This document shows positions 9,778 to 22,199 of a DNA stretch of 64,000 nt, in pieces. Positions within the stretch are counted from its first letter, which is position 1. Every line of letters begins with the position of its first letter. A program made the translations under genes and the position numbers. The stretch comes from Gloeopeniophorella convolvens (taxonomy: Eukaryota; Basidiomycota; Agaricomycetes; Russulales). Under the pieces are notes generated by a model. That model ran no database searches. It had not been told where the DNA came from and saw only the letters and a program-made list of their open reading frames with translations. The stretch spans positions 744,001 through 808,000 of the forward strand of contig WTXD01000002.1 of the NCBI GenBank assembly GCA_022496205.1, in the 5' to 3' direction.

Positions 9778-12700
9778 TCATAGATAGCGCACTGCGTCAA
9801 TACCAAGAGCCCGCCTTGCTTGGATGATGGAGGCCATCTCCTTGATAGACTCCTCCAGAATAACAACATTGTCCAATAACCGAGACAAGGTCACCGTTTT
9901 GGGACTCTGCACTTGCTCCTCTGGTTCTTCTTCCGACCTGGAACTACCCCTCGCCTTGTCGTCCCAGCCCGAAGAGAGCGCATCCTCCTCCTCTGCGGAG
10001 AACTTGAGGGGGCGTGCCGGCACCCAGGGCCCTGCAGATGGTACGGGTGCTTCAAAGGGCTCCACAGTGACAGCACTGGTATGTTCATAATGGGAACCAA
10101 ATGGACTGGCTGCAACGGTTTTGGACATCGTCGCGGGCGCCTGAGCCGCCGTAGTCTGCGTGAGCTTTGAAGGCGGCGGCTTGGACTTCAACTTCGGCGT
10201 TAGGAACGAGACAAAGGATCCGGACCTCTTGGGGACCGCCTTCGGTGGGCTGCTAGGGGTGGAGGGTGTTGTCGTTGGAGGCGCACTAGGTGCGGAATCG
10301 TCGAAGTCGAGCGCCAGTGTGAGCGCGTCGGTCAGATTTTCTGAGAATAGGAGACCTTGTCGCCGCTCAAGGAGGTACCTGTCGAAGTTATCGACGCTAC
10401 GGCGATATCGCTCCAGCTGCGCTACCAAGCTTTGGAAGACAGCTAAGATGACAGGTCGTGACCCGTCATCCAAGCTTGACGCGGGAGGCGTTCTGGATTC
10501 TGATGCCAACATCTCTTCAACTCGGTAATCCATAGACCTATCGTCTCCATCCTCCTGCACGCCTTGGCCACCTGGTGACGCTCGACCTGATTCCGCGCTC
10601 TCCTCACGTTGGCCAAATGTGAGCCACCCAGCAAGGGACCGAAGGGGGTCGTACGCCAGAGACGCCAAGACGCCAGTCAATGCAACATTGAATTCGGGAG
10701 TATTCGATAAGAATCTGCGCAGCCACTCGAGGATGGCAGAGAGAATGGGATCGTTAGGCTCGAGATGGTGCTTCATTCCGGTGTGCGTTTCTTCGTCAAT
10801 ACCCTCTGTGAACGAACTGTGGTCCTGGATGGCTTGAATCGCGTCGCAGAGGTACCGGTCGTAACCGGTGCTGAAACTGTTGCTCGCATGCACGGGGTCC
10901 AGTTGAGACACGAGCTTGAGGTACATATCCATCTCGCGCTCGTGGGTGGAATAGGTCGTACTTGGCTGTGCATAGCTGGCCCCCCCGGGAAGAGCCTCAG
11001 CCTCCTCTCCAGGGTAGACAAAATCCTCTTCGTCTTCCGCCTCAGATGATGGGGTGCGTGACTTTTCGGGAGCAGGTGTAGGAAAACTGGTTGCCTTGGG
11101 ATCGCGGGTGACCATTAGCAACTTCTCAATGCAAAGCGAGTTGTATCGGAGAAGAAGGCTATTGAGCAACTGCAAAGCTGCAGCAGCTGTGGGTTGATCT
11201 CTAGAGCGAAGGTTGGACATGAGAAGGTCCTTGAGTGTGAACCGACTGAGGGTCGTGAAGTACTCGGATTGCTTCGTGGACTCCGGGGCTTCCATCTCCA
11301 GTAGTATCATGGCACTGCTTCGCCGTCGGCGCAACTTGCTCTGGGCATCAGTATTGTACGTCTGCGGGGGTGCGCTTGGGCCAAGTGTCAACATGCTACG
11401 AGGCTGCGGTCGTGACTTTGGAACGTCGTCATTATCTTCGCTGATGAGGAAGTTGACAAAAAGGTCGGTGAGCTGTCCCTTCTCCAGCGTCCGTATCATC
11501 ATCTCAATATAAGACATGACTGCCACCGCGCTCCCGTCCGCATCTGAGCACTCCAGAATGGACGGGTATAGGACATTCTCGAGGAACGTTTGACGAACGG
11601 CTTCGAGGATAGATTGTACGATGGCGCTGCCAACGAGCGTCGAGGGTTCGAGACCTGACTCTGCGTGCTCTGGAGGGACATTACGCCGGAAGATATCTTG
11701 GAGAAATTCGAGAAGTTTCAGGAAATGATCCAGGCGAACTTTGAAATCCGTGGCCCGCGAATCTTCCACTCCGAGCGCGCGACTTTTCTCGCGATTAGCT
11801 TCCAGCCCTTCGGCCGCATTGTCTTCTACAGGGTGAGCCCCTAGTACCATGTTCGCGCCTTTGTTTTCATCCGCGGTAGCAGGGGCATGGACTGCGAGCT
11901 TCGAAGGGAGTAGCGAATAAACAGCGCCCAAACCAGCGCCAAGGACGTCAGAGAAATCGCCATCCAACACGTATTCGGCCAAGGAAAGCGCAGCATCTGT
12001 GATTGGGTCCGCGATGGTTTCCTCTGAGGCAGATTCAGATGGGGTAAACCCGTCTTTAGCCAACCGGTGTTCCTGGTCACCTGGTGACATAGCGACGTCC
12101 ATTAGAAATAAGAGACCAGCCCGTGCGAAGTCGCCGATTTGTCCTTCTCTGTGCACGAACCGCAGAAGATAGTTGAATAGAAGGAATTCGTATTCTGACT
12201 TCTTGTGGCGTGAAGGCACCCCTGGCGCCGCAGAAGGTGGGGCTTTCGAGGCAGTGGTAGTCTCCAACTGGTCTTTCAGTTCCCCAGTGCTAGTGTCGTC
12301 GCTGTTATCCTCGCCATCCTCGTCATCCTCGTCGTCCTCGTTTTCCTCTTCTTCCTCCACGGAAAACAGGGGTTCCGAATGATACCAATGTTTGTCATGG
12401 AAGAATATCATGAGAAGTTCGCGGAACGTCCGAATGCGACTGCACAGGATGCACAGAAGGTTGACGACTGCTCATGTCAGAACCATCTTTTGGCACTAGG
12501 GCAGTAGAGGTGCTCACGATCTTCTTCATATTCGGATGGGGAACTCCGCACCACGTCCCTGGCCGCACCCATCACCTTACGGTTTTGGTTGTCAAGTTGC
12601 TCCTGGATGTCTTCGCCAGCACAGTTTCTTAGCAGTCGGAGAACAGCCTTATGAACAGCGGAGTGGACCAGAAACTGCTCATCCAGGAGGATGACCATGT

Positions 12701-13195
12701 TCTGTACAGCTCGCAGGACTTCCGCTTGAATACCAGATGGCCGGTCGGATTCACTGAGCCTGACCAAGGTACCAAGAACATCTGGCTAACTTCAGCGGCG
12801 TACCAGAGGGCAGCGAGACTTGCAGCATACCATTCTTTAAGAGGTATTCCAAGCAAGCCCCTGTTCCTCTTGTGTGGCTCAGAAAGATGCGCAGAAGAGG
12901 AGAGATACAAACGCACCCTTCTTCCGTCCGCGCTGACTCGAGCACAAGTAGATCCACCATCACTTTGAGGTGCGCAGGTACATCGGTCGATGTGATCCCT
13001 CTTGATAGCTGTCGTTCATCTGGATGAAGGAGGGTATTCTGGCAGAAGTATGAGGATGCGACGTTGGAGTGGGAGGGGTCCGCCTCGATGCACCTTAACG
13101 AAGGTCCATGATTTATGGAATTCGGCCGCGTTGTCTTGGACGGGCTTGGCCTCGGACTGACTGCCAGATCGGAGAAACTTTGAGAAATAATCCAT
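9778..13195 (-). CDS. FHIP/RAI16-like protein (Hook-interacting, endosome transport)
   Basis: Starts MDYFSKFLRSG at 13195. A 55-base intron joins TFVK to NTLLHPDE; further short exons give TDVPAHLKVMVDLL, CLEYLLKND, VLGTLVRLSESDRP and NLLCILCSRIRTF. Then one long exon carries FFHDKHWYHSEPL, an acidic low-complexity stretch (residues rich in Glu and Asp, bases 12280-12360), the family core NVLYPSILECSDADG and DLFVNFLIS, and a disordered Ser/Pro-rich C-terminus ending AVRYL. In filamentous fungi FHIP links Hook adaptors and dynein to early endosomes. The protein is roughly 1,070 residues. Family assignment rests on the core segments; the long tail is not conserved to my knowledge. Confidence 0.85.
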
Positions 13196-13504
13196 CCCGA
13201 TGGACTATGTAGGGTGAACAAGGCTCCTGTCGTGGTCGTCACGTAAACGGAGCGGGACCTGTGGACTTAAGATCATCTAATATTCTATGCCGTCGCTTTG
13301 TTGATCGCAGCCTATCACAGCACACATTCAGCCATCGGCTACTTTTCACGATAACGTGACCCAAAGCGTTTGCGGGAAAGCATGATCCATGTGCATGAAC
13401 CCTTATGTCTACACGAAGCAATGAATGTTTTACAGGGATCCGTCCCGAATCTAGAACGACCACTACGCCTAGCTGTACGACTAGCGACAAACAAGATTAG
13501 CAGA
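13196..13504. other. Spacer between FHIP start and glucan synthase stop
   Basis: 309 bases. It must hold the FHIP promoter and leader and the 3' UTR of the glucan synthase. No gene, repeat or clear TATA box seen. Confidence 0.5.
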
Positions 13505-16500
13505 TTAAATATTTTGACAGATCGTGCACTTGAAGGTAATCTCGTTCCGGAAGATCGCAGCTGCGTTCCGTCAGTCATCAGACAGAGTCATAGTGAAGCT
13601 TGATACTCACGCAGGACGATCAACGATGCCAACAAAGCGACGACAACGATGTAAAGTATCGTATACTTGAAAATCTGGGGCAGATGATTAACAGAGAACG
13701 AGCGAAGCCAGATGTCTACCCACAATCCAGCGCCTCTGGCGTTTCTGCTTGGTTGAGAACAGCGGTGGGCGGATCTGCTTTGATGGGCGGAGCCAGACTA
13801 TCGAAGTGATTAGAGGAAGCGACGACAGCGTGCGACGAAGAACGTACAGAGCATGGTTGCATGCAACCGGTCGAAGAAAGGAATCAGGGTAGGCGGTGTC
13901 AAGACGATCAGGAGGACGTGGCCGAGTAAGAAGTCGGAAGACCACAACGACATCTCCACAATCTTCACGATGAACTCGCGAGCAGGCTGTGAAATCGCGG
14001 ATGTGCCAAGGCCTCGTCCATACCATTTGCCCGTCCACCATGCCCTGTTGGTCTCGTCGTGCTTGAACTCACGGGACAGGAAGACAGCAATGAGGATCTT
14101 TTGGATGGCCCTCTGGATAGCAATGATCGTGATGACACCCAACACGGCGTGGGACGCGTCCCACAGTTCCAGGAACCACTGAGAGATGAAGTAAGACGAC
14201 CGCCTCATTGAAAATGGTGAAGACAAACTTACGAAGAACTCAAAGAACGCTATGATTCCGACAAGGGCGAGGAGATGGGCGATTGAGGCAATGACAGAAC
14301 CGAATTTTGCCCACGAGCTCATCATAGGGCCCAGGAAAAGGGATATGAAGAAGAATACCAGCAGAACAGTGGCGTTCCACACAATGGGTCCAACGGAGAT
14401 GACAGCGATTCGAATGAGTGGGCTTGGGGGCTGGTTGCCGTTGCGGTCAGGGAAGGATTTGACGAACATGTACGCGACGATGAATAACGCGGCGGAGCAA
14501 ATCGGCCAAACGACTTCTGAGAAGACGACGGCTCTCCATGTCGCGCGCGGAACGTCTCCTGACAGCTTCTCGGATGGGTGTCCAAGCTTCTTCTTCTTGT
14601 AGCCCGTGATCATCGTTCGCGACAGACGGCAGTATCCATACCAGCTGCTTGCTTTGGTTCGTGAGTTGCCGCGCGACATCCACCGCAAGAACTCCCGATA
14701 GTCGATGATGAAGTCCGCGAAATTGAACTGGTGCGGGTTGAAGACAAAGGGTGCGATGCACAGAGAGAGGACAGAGAACCAGAAGTAGATCAAGTGGGGA
14801 ATCCAGATGGACAGCGTCGCGTAAAGTAAGAAGAGTAAGTTACGCATGCCCATGTAGATGCTAGGTCCAGCGAAGCGAGAGTAGAGGATGGTGAACGAAA
14901 TGCGGGTTGTCGCGAAACCACGTCCGGTGGCGATGTACCGAGCACCACCGAAAGTTAAGTTGCTCAGGATAGATTGCGAGTAAATCTGGGTAGAGAAGAC
15001 TTCGAAGATTGGCGACAACGACAGGAAGTGCTTGGCAAGACGAATGAGTGCACTTCCCGTGCCTCTCTCGACGAGCTCTGTGGGCGAGTTTAGGGTGTAT
15101 TGTTGTGCGACACTTACAACCGAATGGCTTACCTTGCAGGAAGAGAGGAAGGAATGCGACGATGAACACCAGGAAAATGGAGATGATGCACCGCCTGACC
15201 CAGTCGAACACAGGAATGAGGTTGTAGCACCCTCCCTGGCCCCCAATAACGTTCCCCTGAGAGTCCACCTTGCAAATGGCAAGCTGCTTGTTCAAGATAC
15301 CGATGAACACCACTGCGAGCGATGAGTGATTGCCAGAAGCGTCAATCGGTTTCACTCACAAGTGACCATGAAGACCTGAATTGAGTAGATGACCAGGATG
15401 TTGTTGATATGGAATCCGGGATGGCCGTAATAGAACGTCAGGAAGCGGTCGATTGGTAGCTGCGTCCCAAGGTAATAATACTCGCGACTGAGCATCTGTT
15501 CACCCATACCGGTGCCGATCTTCGTCTGGAAGTTGAGGATCGTCCCGAAGCCAAGATCACGCCCTTTGCCGCATTGATAGTACTCCGAATGCTTGATGCG
15601 ACCGCCCCGACCGAAGGCGTTCATGCCAGCGAAAATATCCTCGTTCAGGTGAAGACCCTTCTGTGCTTTCGAGACGCCGCCACGGGTTGTCATGAAGGTC
15701 GCGTTTAGGAAGTCGGGATGACCGTAATGGAGCTTGCCGCCAATCCAAGCCAGCGCGCGAGCCGTCATGGTACCGAAAGTCTGTTCCTTTCCAGCAGCGA
15801 TATCGCCGAGAACACCAATATTCTCCGAGAAGATGTACTCGCGGGTACCGACAATCGCTACGGGTGACTTCTTGAACTCCTTGTGACCCCATTGCGCGTA
15901 CGGGCTCTGACTTGATATCGAGTACTCCTCGAACTCGGCCAGGATGTTCCGGATCTTGAGGCATTCTTCGAGGTAGTTATCCTGGTTCGCGTCGATGAGC
16001 TGGAGATACTCCCCACGGTAGAAGACGATGGCATGGTTCTGGTTGTCCGACTTGCCGTCACCGAGGATAGGATTACCGGGAAGCTCGATGCGGAACTTGG
16101 GACGCCTCTTGCCCGTCGCCTCGTCAAGTTCCGAGTGCCCATCTATAAGAACGGAATACAATTTCGGGTCTGCGCCTTTAGCACCAGCTTCTTCATCGAG
16201 GTATGCGATCTGGAGGTCAGGGTATGCGCGAAGCAGGAACTCCGCATTCTCGCGCTCCTCCTTGTTGAACCTCTGAAAGCGTTGCATGGAAATGACGAAC
16301 TTGAACTTGCGCCTGGACATCCGCTCAAGCTCGCGCTCGAGACGGTCCGTGTTCCCACCAAACATCTGCACAACATCAGGATTCTCGACCCGGTATAGTA
16401 GCTTGATCGCCTTCGAGTAGTTCATCATGCCAGACACCGTGCGGTAGAGCGTCTGAGCGCGGAGTGATGCCCAAATACGGGTGCGGAGGGTGTACTCGGG

Positions 16501-19370
16501 AGACGCAGTCTTGAAACCGATACAGTAGAATGGCAGATCATCCGTCTTGCTATTGCCTTTCTCGTCCTCCTCAGGGTGTTCCTCGGCCAAGATCTTGGTG
16601 TCCTTCACAAAGTTGTCCCATTCAACAGGATGGAGCTGCTTGAGATATTCGAGCTGTGTAACGCGGGTGTTGTGGTCTTCCTCTCTGATAATCTCGCGCA
16701 AGCTCAGCAGGATCTTCTCCGAGTAGTGAGGGACGAGTACGGTGTACGTGGGCATGGCGTCGACCGGGAGAGGCTCAGGAATGGCAGTCGTAAGGGAAGA
16801 CGCAAAGAATGAGATGCGCCTCTCAGCTTCTCCGCCGGCAGGGAAGAAATTGCCCTTGAAGCCATTGCCTTCGTTGTTTGTGAAGAATGGTGGGGCGCGG
16901 AGGGTGCGACGCCCATCTGGACCGTCCGTCTGGTGGTACAAGAGCCGCTGGACATTATCGATGGACAAAAGGTGCTCGCGATACATGGAGATGATGACGG
17001 CGTTCCATATTTGGGAAACGAGAACTTTGGGCTTGTACTTGACTTCCATCTCGGCGGTAGCGAGAAGCTTGGCGTAGATGCGCTTCGGGAGGCGAGTGTA
17101 CACATCCTTCCAAGGCGTCCAGATGGAGAGTCCGAGGCCAAACGAACGTCCAATGGAGAATACGACGACCCAGATGATGTACCAGAGGTACGTGTCCAAG
17201 AAGAATAGGATCAGATCCATGACATACATGATGGCGAGGGTAAAGTTGATCTGATTGGAACAAAGGGCACTTCCGAATATCTTGTCGTTGCAGCCTTGCA
17301 CCGTGGTCCGCGCCATCACGGCAATTGGACTGCTGAAGGACGACGAAAGGAAGAAGTAAGACTCCGTGAACTTGCAACCAAAAACCAAGAGCCAGAGCGT
17401 GATGGACGCCAACCGCGCGCTTCGCGTCAAGTCCGGGTATGACGCCGTGAACGTTTGCGAGGCCATATACTTCCGTGACTTGCCCGCCACGCGATCGCCA
17501 AACATGCGCCCGGAGGGAATGATACCAAACAGGATGGTGACGACGATAGATATACAGAACTGGGCAACGCCAACGTAGAGCGGGACTTGAGATTTCGTTG
17601 GCCGCCCATCAACCCTGGCGATATAGACAGTTGGGCCGGCGGTGAGTGCTAGAATGATAAGCAAGAAGACAAAGCGTGTCGTGAGATGAGATGCGTTGTT
17701 CCAAGTCGTAGGGATGTAAAGGAACTCGGCCACAGTCGCCATGAGCATGATGCCGGTGGAAACAGCGCCTCCGAGAGCCGTCGCAGACCACGTCATGGGG
17801 GCAGACGGGTGTTGCTTATCATGAGGCGCATAAACCCTGGGCGAGTGGAACGCTGTGTAGAACCAGTACACAGCGACGTGCAGGATCCAGATGCGGTTGA
17901 AGTTGACGAGAAGGTGAGCTATTGATCGCTTCTCTAAGTAAGTCTTGAAGAAAACACGATTCCAATCTATACGGCTGAACTTCATGAAGCGTTGGGCTGG
18001 AGGTACATCGACCAGACGGGTCTGAAAATGATGTGTTAATAAGGTTTGAGAAACAACGGCCTGAACTCACATTATCCTGGAGAACGATGCGAGCGAGACC
18101 CTCAGGATACCAAAAGAGCTGGTTGATGTCGTCGTAGCCAATAATCTCGTGATGATCTCTCTCCCGTCTCACAAACTTCCCATCCGCAAGTTCGTAGCCT
18201 TGATCCCTCATGAAGTTGTAGAGCGGCTTGATGACGGTCTCCAAATAGACACCTTCAGGGACGGCCTCAGTCCTATTCTGGCACTCGGGGCTCCGGTAGT
18301 AGTCATCGGCGCATTTGAAGATGAAGCACAAGCACTCCGGCACAAAGCGGACGTTGCCGGCCTCTCCCCAACACAGCAGGTAAAGAGCGAGCTGACGAAG
18401 ACGATCGTATTGGCTCATGTTGTTCATGGCATTCCGCCACCGGTTGAGGGCATTGTCCAACGACTTCGCTCCAGAGGTTTTGGCCGGGCCACCGCGAACG
18501 CTTTTGAGACGTTGGAGTCCTGGGTTCTGCGACTGACCAACAGCGTCATCCAAGTTCAGTTGGGCTGCGAAGTACCACTTCCGATAGTTGGCGTGCTGTC
18601 CACCGATGTAGTCCGCATGTAATGTAAGGAGAGCCTGGTTGGGAGACATTCGGGAAGCGCGGGAATCGAGTAAGTGCATGAGGAAGTCGAACTAGCAGAA
18701 TGTGTCAGCGATGATTCGGAATGCGCTTAACACCGACGTACCTGGTTTCGCATCGAGTCCCGCTGGAAGCCAAACTTCTGAGTGAGGTCAAGAAAGATGT
18801 CCTCAATCTCCTCGTAGGATATAGGTATCTGTTTCTCCGCCGACCATGCTGGGTAGGGGTCCCCATATCCAGATGGGCCATACTGAGGTGCTCCGCTTAT
18901 GTGGGAGTCAACGGACGGGGTATAGCGACGTCCATGACTATCATCGGAATCTGTGATCGTGTGTCAATACAATGTACGCAGTTCACACACGAGATGAAAC
19001 CGAAGGCACGAAACGACGTAAAAAAGGTGCAGCAGCCAAGTGCGATCAAAAAGGAGGGGGTAACGCGGCGTAAACAGCGCATGCCACAGGAAACAAAGTC
19101 GTGTCCAGGGGACGAATAAACAGCAAGGTGCGTGAAGGGGTATGTGTACTCACGGAAAGAGTCGTACTGGCCAGACTGGTCGTAATACTGGGAGCCGCCG
19201 GTGAGGTGTGCTGAGCTCTCGTTACGAGAAGCGTAATGGTCGCTCATGTCGGACTCGGCATCATATTCGCGCCTTTGCTGTTGGTACTGCTGGGGGTATT
19301 GTTGGGGCTGTGGAGGGTTGGCGAAGGGGTTTCTAGGGTCAGGCTGGTCGTAACCAGGACGGGCAGCCAT
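13505..19370 (-). CDS. FKS1: 1,3-beta-glucan synthase catalytic subunit (GT48, FKS type)
   Basis: Makes the beta-1,3-glucan of the cell wall from UDP-glucose at the plasma membrane. Start ATG at 19370, with a disordered Gln/Tyr-rich N-terminus ([10 protein letters not shown]). Next come the conserved cytosolic domain ([43 protein letters not shown]), a first membrane block, the large catalytic loop ([26 protein letters not shown]) and a second membrane block. The region 17985-15352 is one long exon. The C-terminus is spliced: [12 protein letters not shown], then a last helix, then [15 protein letters not shown] with stop at 13505-13507. Total is about 1,780 residues, normal for FKS. Hot-spot-2 equivalent DWVRRCIIS is visible near 15205; the hot-spot-1 equivalent is diverged (see findings). 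Confidence 0.96.
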
Positions 19371-19769
19371 GGCCAGGGAAGAAGATCAGCAAGAAAGAAA
19401 CGGAATGGTATAGACGTGGTAGTGAGGTGTTAAAAGAGTGAAATGTCGACGAGAGGCGACGGGAGGGAGTGACTTGAGTCTTGAAGAGAATTGCAGATGC
19501 CAACGCAATTGGATGTGAAATGTGAAACCGGGGCTTGGTAGCGACCGTCGCTTGCCTTGACTTGACCAAATAAGGCTGACTCCATCCCGCTCTGTCATCT
19601 CACGTCACTCAGTCACGCCACCCTGTCCGTCACTCCCCGACACGGCCATCCCAGTGCCATTCCTGGACATCCTCCCCCAGATCTCGATCCCAGGTCACGC
19701 CACCGCGTCGCTGCACTGGCACACGGCGAGAGCCGCCCGCTCAGAACGCGTCTCACGTCCGAACGCGCC
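19371..19769. promoter_or_regulatory. Divergent promoter, glucan synthase / LRR-like gene
   Basis: 399 bases between two outward start codons. Rich in short gtcac/cacgtcac units around 19598-19645 on the + strand. No TATA box recognised. Confidence 0.4.
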
Positions 19770-21789
19770 ATGTCCGCACCCATCATCCTCTGGAAGAGCA
19801 AACCAACAACGACCACAGACGACGCTGGCGTCACCATCCTCAACTCAGTTGGCCCACCCCGGGCTTACTTCCGGCGTGGGCCTTACGTCGCCGACCAGGC
19901 TACGGAAACCAATCCACCGCTCCGTTACATCCCCCCACTCTCTTACTTTTGCATTAGACACTTGGTAGAAACTCCCCAAATCGTGCACTATTATGGCCCT
20001 CCACGCTCATCCACAGCTGGTCACAGTGTCCTCCGAGCTCTCATGCCATCTGGTCTAGGCGCTGATGGTCGCTTTGACTTGAAGAAAGTAGACCCTCGTT
20101 TGTGGGCCGTCATCATCCAAGTATACTCAGACCTACCAGAAGACCTTCGAACATACCCTGCAGCGCTGTCTGATGAATATGTTCCACTGCTTCAACATGT
20201 TTCGGCATCAGAACACTTCTCTCTGCTGACAGTACTCGACATCCCAGGGTGTTCCCACCTCGACGATGACACAATCCTCCGCCTATCTCCTCTTCACGGC
20301 CTGTCTGTCCTAGATGCTACTGGCTCACACATATCTGCACAAGGGATTCGCCGTCTTGCTGGCACCTTGCAATGGGATGAGGAGACTCCAGGCAACGTCA
20401 GCCAAAGACGCGGTCCCTGGCAGCTGCGCATTCTGAGCCTCCGTAACTGCAAGAAAGTTACAAATTCTGTATACCAGACCCTCGAGGCGTTCCCTCTCCT
20501 TTCTGCTGTGGGTAAGCCGTGCACACGTGTGTGGACTTCGTCTCTGACTCAGTGTTGCAGACCTCCGTGGTACGGGATGCACTTGGGAACGGGGGAAGAT
20601 GCCGTCGTCTTTCCATTCGGCCACGGAAAAGCGATTTTTTCATCCGTCTCATCCGCTGGAAGCACTCGCCTTGTTATTGTCCTCCCCTGGTTTAGCATCC
20701 TCGACTAACTCATATTTCCTACACATCAATCGCCTAACCTATGCCAGCCCCACGCATCGCCTAGGGTCGGTACAAATCTTGGATAAACAAAACTCCGTTG
20801 CTTTGCCAGAGAACACACATGCAGCTATGTCGACACTCGGAACCCACTCCCTTGGACCCGATTTTGCTCCCAATAACCCCAGACTTCAAACCTCAGGGGG
20901 ACCACTGGGGTTAGTGCCAGACCGGGAGACGGACATTCTGACGGCAATGAACGATGTTGCTGCGAGCGAATCAGATGCCCGGACGGCCCACCACAGAGCC
21001 AGCATGTTCTACTCGCATATGCCGTCGAGAAATGGACCACTGCGGACACGGCAATCCAAAGATATGCCAAAATGGGGCCAAGAACTGTTGATGCTGTACA
21101 GGGAACCGCCGCCGTGGAGTCGCGTACAGGGTCCTCCCGTTGGAAAGCTGCAGAAGAAACCACGAGTTCCCGAAGAGGCTCTCGTCAAAGCCAGTCGAGG
21201 GACGGAAAGAGCTCGCAAAGGCATTCAGGAACTGCAGCATATGTTGTCTCGTCGTCAACCCCCTGAGAGAACGGAGACCAACACTTCCCTAGATGGTGCG
21301 AAGGCACCGAGTGGACTTCCTACGCTTAAGAACCCCTTTTCCAAACCAACTGAATGCTCAATCACACACCATTATACAGAAGTAAATGATGCAGATCCTC
21401 CACACACTAGCACGGCCGCCAGAAACGTCATGGCCGCTCCTCCTCGGTCGTCGGGGGTCTTGAAGCCCATAACCAGCCTCCCTGTACCGATACCTCCACC
21501 CGCCGGGAAGCTGTCTGAGAAGACAGAGAAGCCACCCAAGGCTTGGCAAGAGTCGATCGGCCAACGATCAAGTCATGAATTGGATGTTGAGTGCAGGCGA
21601 ACCACTCTGCAAAGCAACGAGCGGCGCTCTGAAGAGCGGGGAGTGTCCACAGCTGCTGCAAAGACTAGTACGCGAAGCATTGATCAAAGAAGACCTACGA
21701 GCACAGCTTCGACGCCGGCAAGAAAGAAGCAGAAGTCGGTGTCGGCGTCCGGAGGGTTCGACTGGTCGGGATGGAGTGGCCGGCGATAG
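19770..21789 (+). CDS. LRR-like hypothetical protein with disordered tail
   Basis: Starts MSAPIILWKSKP. Two exons joined at 20510-20563 (intron begins GTAAGC; the junction gives AVDLRGTG). The first half, about residues 140-270, has leucine-rich repeat character: LTVLDIPGCSHLDDD, LSVLDATGSHIS and LRILSLRNCKKVTN read like cysteine-containing (AMN1-type) LRRs. The second half, from about residue 300 on, is low-complexity and Ser/Pro/Lys/Arg-rich and ends FDWSGWSGRR. About 655 residues. I do not recognise an orthologue. Such LRRs usually bind proteins; partner and role unknown. Confidence 0.75.
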
Positions 21790-22199
21790 TACAGTGCTCC
21801 TGATTCTATACGTCCGCGATCGTGAACTGTGAATTGAGTCGCGTGTTGATGTACAGCAATTCATCCCCTTCCTTGATGCCCAATTCCGGGGGCTGTTGTC
21901 AATGATTGGAAGGTAGTTGCAGGTGGGGCTGCCAAGTTGCACTGCTATCCCTGCACGGAAGGACGGTCCGGCAGCGCTCAGCGGTGCAGCGGGAGTGGTA
22001 AGCCAGCGAGCGCTTGCGGCAACTCATACGTTGCAGCCTGTGTCAGACTTGCGAGTCGATTGGCTGCTCGACTCTTGTATAGAACGTCGACGCCGAGCAC
22101 CGCTCATAGCGCTCTCCCTCGCCTTCATCCTACTAGTCACCTCACGCCAGTTTTCCAACCGTTCATTCCTCCCGCTCACGTCAACTTTATCCTCACAAG
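21790..22199. other. Spacer upstream of the PTC7-like gene
   Basis: 410 bases between two same-strand genes. Holds the upstream gene's 3' UTR and the PTC7-like promoter. Short ORFs overlap here on both strands, but none has a recognisable product or a good start. Confidence 0.4.

Noticed and set aside
11640..11665. ggttcgagacc resembling a tRNA B box
   Set aside because: It lies inside the FHIP coding exon and no matching A box or stems are present.
12280..12362. Ser-rich + strand ORF and short-period repeat near 12.3 kb
   Set aside because: It is the complement of the Glu/Asp-rich low-complexity stretch of the FHIP-like protein.
13688..14041. Separate - strand ORF after the glucan synthase
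   Set aside because: It contains [11 protein letters not shown], the spliced C-terminal part of the glucan synthase itself, not another gene.
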